DNA from: Rusavskia elegans
Taxonomy: Eukaryota > Ascomycota > Lecanoromycetes > Teloschistales > Teloschistaceae
NCBI GenBank assembly: GCA_011316305.1
Contig: SAUG01000040.1
Location: forward strand, 310,001-374,000
Direction of reading: 5' to 3'
Length of the DNA stretch: 64,000 nt
The translations under genes were made by a program, and so were the position numbers. Positions 58,244 through 64,000 of the stretch are shown here, one piece after another (within the stretch, counting starts at the first letter, position 1; every line of letters begins with the position of its first letter). The notes under the pieces were generated by a model. That model ran no database searches and was not told where the DNA came from. It was given only the letters and a program-made list of their open reading frames with translations.

Positions 58244-59406
58244 TCATCCAGATTCCGATGCTTCTGCAGCCGGCTTGCTTTTGGACTCTTTGTCCTTCTC
58301 GTGAATACTAGAAGAGGCGCCGTCATCCTCGTAAAGCCCGTGCTCTTCAATATACTACCCTCTCATCAGCAAAGCGGGATGTCAAGTGGTACTTGTAGAG
58401 ACTTACGCTGATCACGGGTGCCGGCACCAAATACCTAACGCTCATCTCGCGCTTCAAGAACAGCCTGATCTTTGTGCTCGAAACGTCATTCTGTATGAGT
58501 TGCTGGATGACCCATATGTTTTGCCGCCATTGGGTTAAAGCAGCGAGGGCATCGTCGATGTCAGTGCCTGTTCTCTCAACAATGAAGACCCCATATCTAC
58601 CCAGGATGTGGTTCAGATCTTCTTGGCTCCAAACGCCTATGGCACATTGCGTCAGCATCACACTATGAGAACAAGTATTCTCGGCAACCCATTCGTTCTC
58701 AGGGTGTCACTGTTTGTGAAAGCCACCGGCAGACATGGTGCATATTGAAGAAGTGGCGGCACGTACCAGGAGTGCTCATGGTTTGGATGAGATCAGCGCC
58801 TGCGAGCAGAACGATCTTGACAGACTTTCTCTGTCCGTCTTCCGTTGCAATACCACGTTGCACTACGTTGATCTCATGTTCAAAGTGGTCGAGTACAATG
58901 GCCGTAGGCTGGTATTCCTTTTGTATGGCTTCCCATGGGTCGACGTCGAGCCATCTTGAAGACTGGTCCGTTGCGATCCTTGTCATAGCCACACGGTGCT
59001 CAGCGCTTGCCAGTCCTGAACGCACCTCGCTATCAGCAGTCACTCCAAAGATAATCTAAGCTGCGTGGCTGCGGTCAACATGTGCCGGAGGCATAACGTA
59101 TTTCATACCGGCTTTGCGATAGGCATCTGACACAGGCGACAGATAGCCTCCTATGACCTCAAACTCGGTGTTATATTTCGCATAATCGGCAGCCATCTCA
59201 AACATGCGTAGGTGTAGATATGTAATTGGAGAAAAGGAACCACAGGCAACGAGAAGCAACGGTGTCTTAGAGGAATCACTCATCGACTGCTTCAATCTGG
59301 AGCGCGGAAACGAATATCCATTCGATTCGTTCGGCTGATTTGGGGTTTTTTGAGATGTTTGAATGGCGGAATCTTGGCCAGTTGGAATGCTTCGTAATGG
59401 AGCCAT
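58244..59406 (-). CDS. NMA1: Nicotinamide-nucleotide adenylyltransferase (NMNAT)
   Basis: Proposed exons (complement) are 59109-59406, 58767-59015, 58407-58636 and 58244-58354, giving 295 residues. TPLLLVACGSFSPITYLHLR is the nucleotide-binding start with the T-x-x-H element, followed by MFEMAADY. AGLASAEHRVAMTRIATDQS and WLDVDPWEA come next, then VKIVLLAGADLIQTMSTPGV. The second nucleotide-binding motif is SSTKIR with LKREMSVRYLVPAPVI. It joins NMN or nicotinate mononucleotide to ATP-derived AMP, the last or next-to-last step of NAD synthesis. An upstream in-frame Met at 59493 would add a basic, Ser-rich leader that could be a mitochondrial presequence; I use 59406. Confidence 0.93.
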
Positions 59407-60340
59407 ACTGGACGAGAAGGAAAAATGCCTGCACGTCCGCCAGCGAATTGTTCTGGCCAAAGGGTGAGAAATTGCAGTGAATTTCTTCACCACTCGGAGC
59501 CGGATGTGAGCGGCACCAGTGGGGGCAGAAGTTCGATATGGGCGTAATGCTCCTGTCCCTTTAGGAATCTTTGTTGAAGCAATCTCGATTTGCCAAGTGG
59601 TGAATTGTTAAGATGTGATATGAGGCTGTGAGTCAGATTCGAAAAAGCCTATCTGTTATATAGATGGTTGTTGAGTTTGGTGTGACACATGGTATGGATA
59701 AAGGATAGCAAGTTAATTTGAGGTTTATTCAGCACCGCTAAGCTGGATCGGGTCTATTAGCCACCAGGGCACCTCAACCGTGGATAACCTCAGGACATTG
59801 ACCACCACTGTGATACTTTCTAATGATAGCAATATTTTGACGGTTGTGAATACCGCATCCGCATATTTGCGAGATCATCTGGTCCTTGGTCTTCGCAACA
59901 CACACGACGGGTCTCGGGTTCCCGAGAGCTATTGCCCGACCAGGTTTCCCCCCATTCACGCCACGATCATCAAGTGCAGCCAAGACGCTCGTGATACGAT
60001 CAACATCAGACGCCCCAGACAGTTAAGAGATGGTTATGCTTTCAATCACCGAAGCATCCACAACTCTACCTTGGTGAAAAGCTGTTCTTGTCCATCCCAC
60101 TTCACACTCCGCCTATGGCGGGTTGAAACGCATGGCCAAAGCTTCTTCTTCCACCATTGAACCTTCTTCATTCGACACAAACCCATCATCATCATCATCT
60201 ACTAGGTAGCTACCAACTGTTTCAATTGTGTTGAACCTTGCCCTTCCGTATTGGAGCGGAGGCCGCCTCAAACCTTCTTCCCTCCTCATGCTTCCTCCTG
60301 CCTTCACCTCAGCCGCCTTACACTACGAGAACGGACTCTC
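59407..60340. other. Divergent intergenic region
   Basis: Between the divergent NMNAT and UFD4 starts. Contains a short ATC/CAT microsatellite at about 60184-60199. Frames here lack recognisable content. Confidence 0.4.
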
Positions 60341-63300
60341 ATGACTTCCAGAGTTACTCGCTCTTCTGCGAGGCTTGCAGCAGCATCTTCAGCAGCAGCC
60401 GCTGCAGCAACTCCGTCCGCAGACCCTCCTGATTCTGATCTCCCCCGACCACACCCACGCAAGCGAAAAGCTTCGGGCCCCGCGGACCCCGTTGCAGATC
60501 ATACCCCAGTATCGACGAAGACTTCTCCCCCACGGCGCTCGAAGAGACCGCGCGTGGCCGCAGCTGAGCAGTCTCAATCTGTTGCCCCACCATCAAGCAG
60601 TCGTTCGAGCACAAAGAAGCCTCTAGCGATGGCTAAGCCAGGGTCAGCAATGACACGTAACCTATTAGAGTTTGCCGTTAACGTTGATAGATCTTCCTCA
60701 AACCCAAACGTCGAGGCGGACAATGGCCCAACACCTGGCCAAGAGAATTCTAAGCGAAAGTCGAGTCGGAATAAAAAGCCTATCCATGGTAACCAGCCAT
60801 CCAAGATGTTGTTTCAAATGCTGACATTTGATGATAGATACCGAACCTTCTTCTTCAACACCAGCTGCGTCCTCTCTCCGCCGTTCAAAGAAGCCCCCCA
60901 AGAAGCCTGAAGACATAGCAATGAAGGACCGTGACGAGACACCAAAGGGAACGCCGAAAACGTCCAGCCACAGACAGCCTGCTGGAGAACCAAGTGACGA
61001 AGATGACCAGTCAAGTCCTCGACGGCCGTTCCACCAAGAGGATGATGGGGATGATCCTTTCCGAAGTAGCTTCCTTGGTCACGGCGGTCATCCCGGCAGT
61101 TTGTCAAGCACGCTTCGAGCACTGAGTGGCATGGTCACTGGATCTTCGACCAAACTAAGAGAGATTCTCCCAAATCTTAGAGAGAAGGATGACCCTTCAG
61201 TGCAGCTTATTGCGTTGCAAGAACTTTCGGAACTTTTGCTAGTCTCAACAGAGGACAACCTATCCGGGCAATTCTCGCCAGATCAATTTGTAAAAGAGCT
61301 GGTCACATTGATGCAACCGAATGAGTATGGAGAGGAGAACCCTGAGATGATGTTGCTGGCTTGCCGGTGCATCGCGAACCTGATGGAAGCATTGCCTCCT
61401 TCAACCGCGAATGTCGTCTACGGAGGAGCCGTCCCAGTACTATGCCAAAAACTGTTGGAGATACACTACATAGACGTTGCTGAGCAGGCTCTGAGTGTAG
61501 GTTGCCATTCGTTGGCCTATGGCCTTTTTCATACCCTTTGCTGACAGTAGCCACAGACACTCGAGAAAATATCCGTCGAATTCCCCTCATCAGTCGTCCG
61601 TGAAGGGGGTTTAACAGCTTGTCTGACCTATTTGGACTTTTTCGCAACACCAACGCAGAGATCTGCCGTTACTACGGCTGCTAATTGCTGCCGGAACATC
61701 CCCCAGGATTCCTTTGCAGTTGTCAGAGACGTCATGCCAATCCTGCTTAACGTTCTGGCCAGTAGTGATCAGAAGGTTGTGGAGCAGGGGTCGCTCTGTG
61801 TCTCCAGAATCGTCGAGAGCTTCAAGTACCAGCAAGATAAGCTCGAAGAGCTCGTAAGCCCTGGCTTACTCAAAGCCATTCGAGGTCTTTTACTCCCTGG
61901 TACGACCAACTTGATTGGATCTAGCATTCACACTCAATTCCTTCGGGTCCTCGCAATCACAGCGCGCGCGAGCCCTTCTCTCTCGGCAGAGCTTTTCAAG
62001 ATGAGTATCGTCGACACGCTATTCCAGATCCTCACTGGTGTCTCTCCGCCTAGCGGTGTGGAAGACTCGGCTGCCAAGATTGATAGTGTCGTTATCATGC
62101 AAGCTTTGATCCATCGACCGCGAGAGCATGTTTTTGAGACACTTAATGTGATATGTGAATTGCTGCCAGGGGTGGATACCGATTCTCTATCTCTGCAGGA
62201 TGATTTACTAGCTACAGGATCGCCGATGGAAGACCTGATCACCGTTCACGTTCCCAAGTCGCAAAAGTCTCCAAACGCAAAGAGAATTGAACTGCTCCAA
62301 GGATGCAAGGATGAGGTCAAACGGTTCGCTATCATACTTCTGCCCACGCTCACAGACGCCTATTCGAGTACAGTGAACCTGAGTGTACGACAGAAGGTTC
62401 TAACCGCACAGTTGAAAATGCTTTCGAATCTGGATGCACCCATCTTGGAAGAAGCGTTGAGGACAGTACCTTACGCATCGTATCTGGCCTCTATACTTTC
62501 ACAGCAGGATCACGCTACGCTGGTGACTTCTGCGCTGCAAGCTGCAGAGCTTCTGCTCATTCGCCTCCCCTCCATCTATCGCTATCAATTCTACCGCGAA
62601 GGTGTGATGGCAGAGATTGCTAAATTGGCTAGTCGACCAGTGAAACCTGCGGAGGATACCGATAAAGCTTCGCCGCTGCCGGCCGGCGTGCCTCATACCA
62701 ACGGTGCTCGAGACAAGGTCCCCCGAGATTCGCCACCGCTTCCTTCGCCTGATAAACTTCATACTGACTCATCACCATCGGACGACGAAAGCGATGGGGA
62801 TGACGACGAGGATGACGATGATGACGGCGAAGGCGATGAAGGAATCGCAGAAGTCGCAGACGACATATCTCTGTCTCCATCTGACTCCTCATCTTCTAAT
62901 CATAACGATCAAGGCCCAACTCAAAGCAGGAGTTTGCAGGATTACGTTGCTTTGCGAGCAAAGAAATTGCTAGAAACTCATGAGACGGGGAAGATAACAG
63001 ACTTGCGTGAGAAGGCAACAGCGATCTTGAATGAATTGAAAACACTCGCGGAAGACATCCAGGAATGCTATTCGGGCAGTGGCTCTGGTGATGGCACCGA
63101 GCTTTTTTCAAATTTATCACACCACTTCGACGGGGATGCTCTGGATAGCATCACCAGTGCTGAGCTGCTGCATTCCGGGATCGTCAAAGTGCTGTTGGAC
63201 GTATTCAGCAATCCAAATCGTGAGTTTTTCCAAATACACCTCCTTGGGGCAAGTGTGATTAACGGTTGGCTAAGAAGCTCTGAGAGCTAGAGCTCGCATG

Positions 63301-64000
63301 TCCTTCTTGGAGATATTCTTGAATGCCCGGATGCGGAATGGTGTCAAAACTGAACGTGGCAGTGCCCCAACGACTGCCTTCAGCGTACTCGTGCATAAGC
63401 TGCAGGATCTCCTCAGCCGCGCGGAACATTTTGAAGTTCTGACTGTACACCAAAATCCTCTGGACCACAATCGAAGCAACGCCACTTCTATGCTTTCGAA
63501 GCAGCTTCGACTAAGGCTTGTGGCGGACGATGATGCTGACATGCCAAGACCTTACAGAAATATGATGATATCCATCCATGCCATTGCAACGTTGAAGGCA
63601 TTGGACGATTATCTCCGTCCAAGGATCAGCCTTTCGGAGCGCCCACGAGGTGCAAGACACAGGGAGGGCGTTTCTCACAGTCTTGCGGCTTTCGCCGCTG
63701 CAGCTGGAGTGCCGAGTCCACGTTCAAGATTAGCGGACCCGGGAGAATCAGGAAATGGAGCTGTTGCAACTTCGTCGACTCCCCCAAGTGTAGCTGCAAC
63801 CCCGCGGTCTTCCAAAAAAGTCCCCAAGCCAAAGAATGCACCAACCACTGCTGAAAATACACCCGCGAAAGATGCGACTCCGGCTGTACGAAGATCTAGT
63901 CGTAGACACCAGACCACCACCACCAACAACAACACACCAGCGGAGGCTCCAGTCCAGCCTTCGGAAAATTTCCAATCCCCTTTGGAATGCGCCGATGAGA
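60341..64000 (+). CDS. UFD4: HECT-type ubiquitin ligase, UFD4/TRIP12 family, 5' part
   Basis: Proposed exons are 60341-60788, 60838-61496, 61557-63219 and 63278 to the window edge; the HECT domain lies beyond it. The start is MTSRVTRSSARLAAASSAAA, with Ser/Pro/Lys-rich disordered sequence up to residue 235. An armadillo-like repeat region typical of Ufd4 and TRIP12 follows (LRALSGMVTGSSTKLREILP, LIALQELSELLLVSTEDN, then VVREGGLTACLTYLDFFATP). A strongly acidic run (DDDEDDDDDGEGDEG) lies in a linker at about residues 765-790. The family marks N-end-rule and ubiquitin-fusion substrates. The acceptor of the last intron is uncertain: 63278 or 63287 both keep the frame. Confidence 0.92.

Noticed and set aside
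62790..62850. GAT/GAC-rich run that could be a microsatellite
   Set aside because: It encodes the acidic linker of the UFD4-like protein and is imperfect; treated as part of the coding sequence.

Overview
The window is nuclear DNA of a filamentous ascomycete (Pezizomycotina), probably a dothideomycete, although the class is only an inference. The evidence is short 50-90 bp GT-AG introns, proteins typical of filamentous fungi, a decayed non-reducing polyketide synthase, and one AT-saturated block of about 4.4 kb that looks like a transposon mutated by repeat-induced point mutation (RIP). The genes are unrelated housekeeping and accessory genes on both strands. I saw no operon, CRISPR array, rRNA or convincing tRNA.

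Layout. 1-1.64 kb: broken NR-PKS relic running off the left edge. 2.4-9.3 kb: ARP4-like chromatin actin, a CrnA/NrtA nitrate transporter and a D-serine dehydratase/D-threonine aldolase-like PLP enzyme. 10.2-13.8 kb: a long disordered fungal protein. 14.9-18.8 kb: APC2 and an RNase H-fold protein. 19.4-22.2 kb: a seven-exon Zn2Cys6 transcription factor. 23-30.1 kb: a dimeric alpha-beta barrel protein, a CUE/SMR protein (Cue2-like), a SYLF-SH3 protein (Ysc84-like) and a histidine phosphatase. 30.44-34.86 kb: the RIP-mutated Tc1/mariner-type element with 99-bp terminal inverted repeats, a dead DD34E transposase and about 3 kb of unexplained interior. 34.9-39 kb: an alpha/beta-hydrolase-like protein without the usual nucleophile serine, and a secreted Ser/Thr-rich protein. 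39.5-40.1 kb: a LAMTOR1/Ego1-like lipid-anchored protein. 40.1-43.7 kb: gene-poor. 43.7-56.1 kb: a small conserved fungal protein, proteasome alpha subunit PRE9/PSMA4, a WW-FF protein, a ZNF830-like protein, a BYE1-like PHD-TFIIS-SPOC protein, GPI16/PIG-T and LUC7. 56.2-64 kb: an RGG protein, NMN adenylyltransferase and the 5' part of a UFD4/TRIP12-type ubiquitin ligase that leaves the right edge.

Several genes serve RNA and chromatin work (ARP4, BYE1, WW-FF, ZNF830-like, LUC7, CUE/SMR) and several serve protein turnover (APC2, PRE9, UFD4). This looks like ordinary housekeeping proximity, not a dedicated cluster. The most unusual material is the PKS relic, in which the SAT domain runs directly into the second half of the PT domain, and the oversized RIP-dead element with a second reading frame and an internal inverted repeat. 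Exon boundaries were placed by eye from splice consensus, reading frame and expected protein family sequence; they have not been checked against transcripts.
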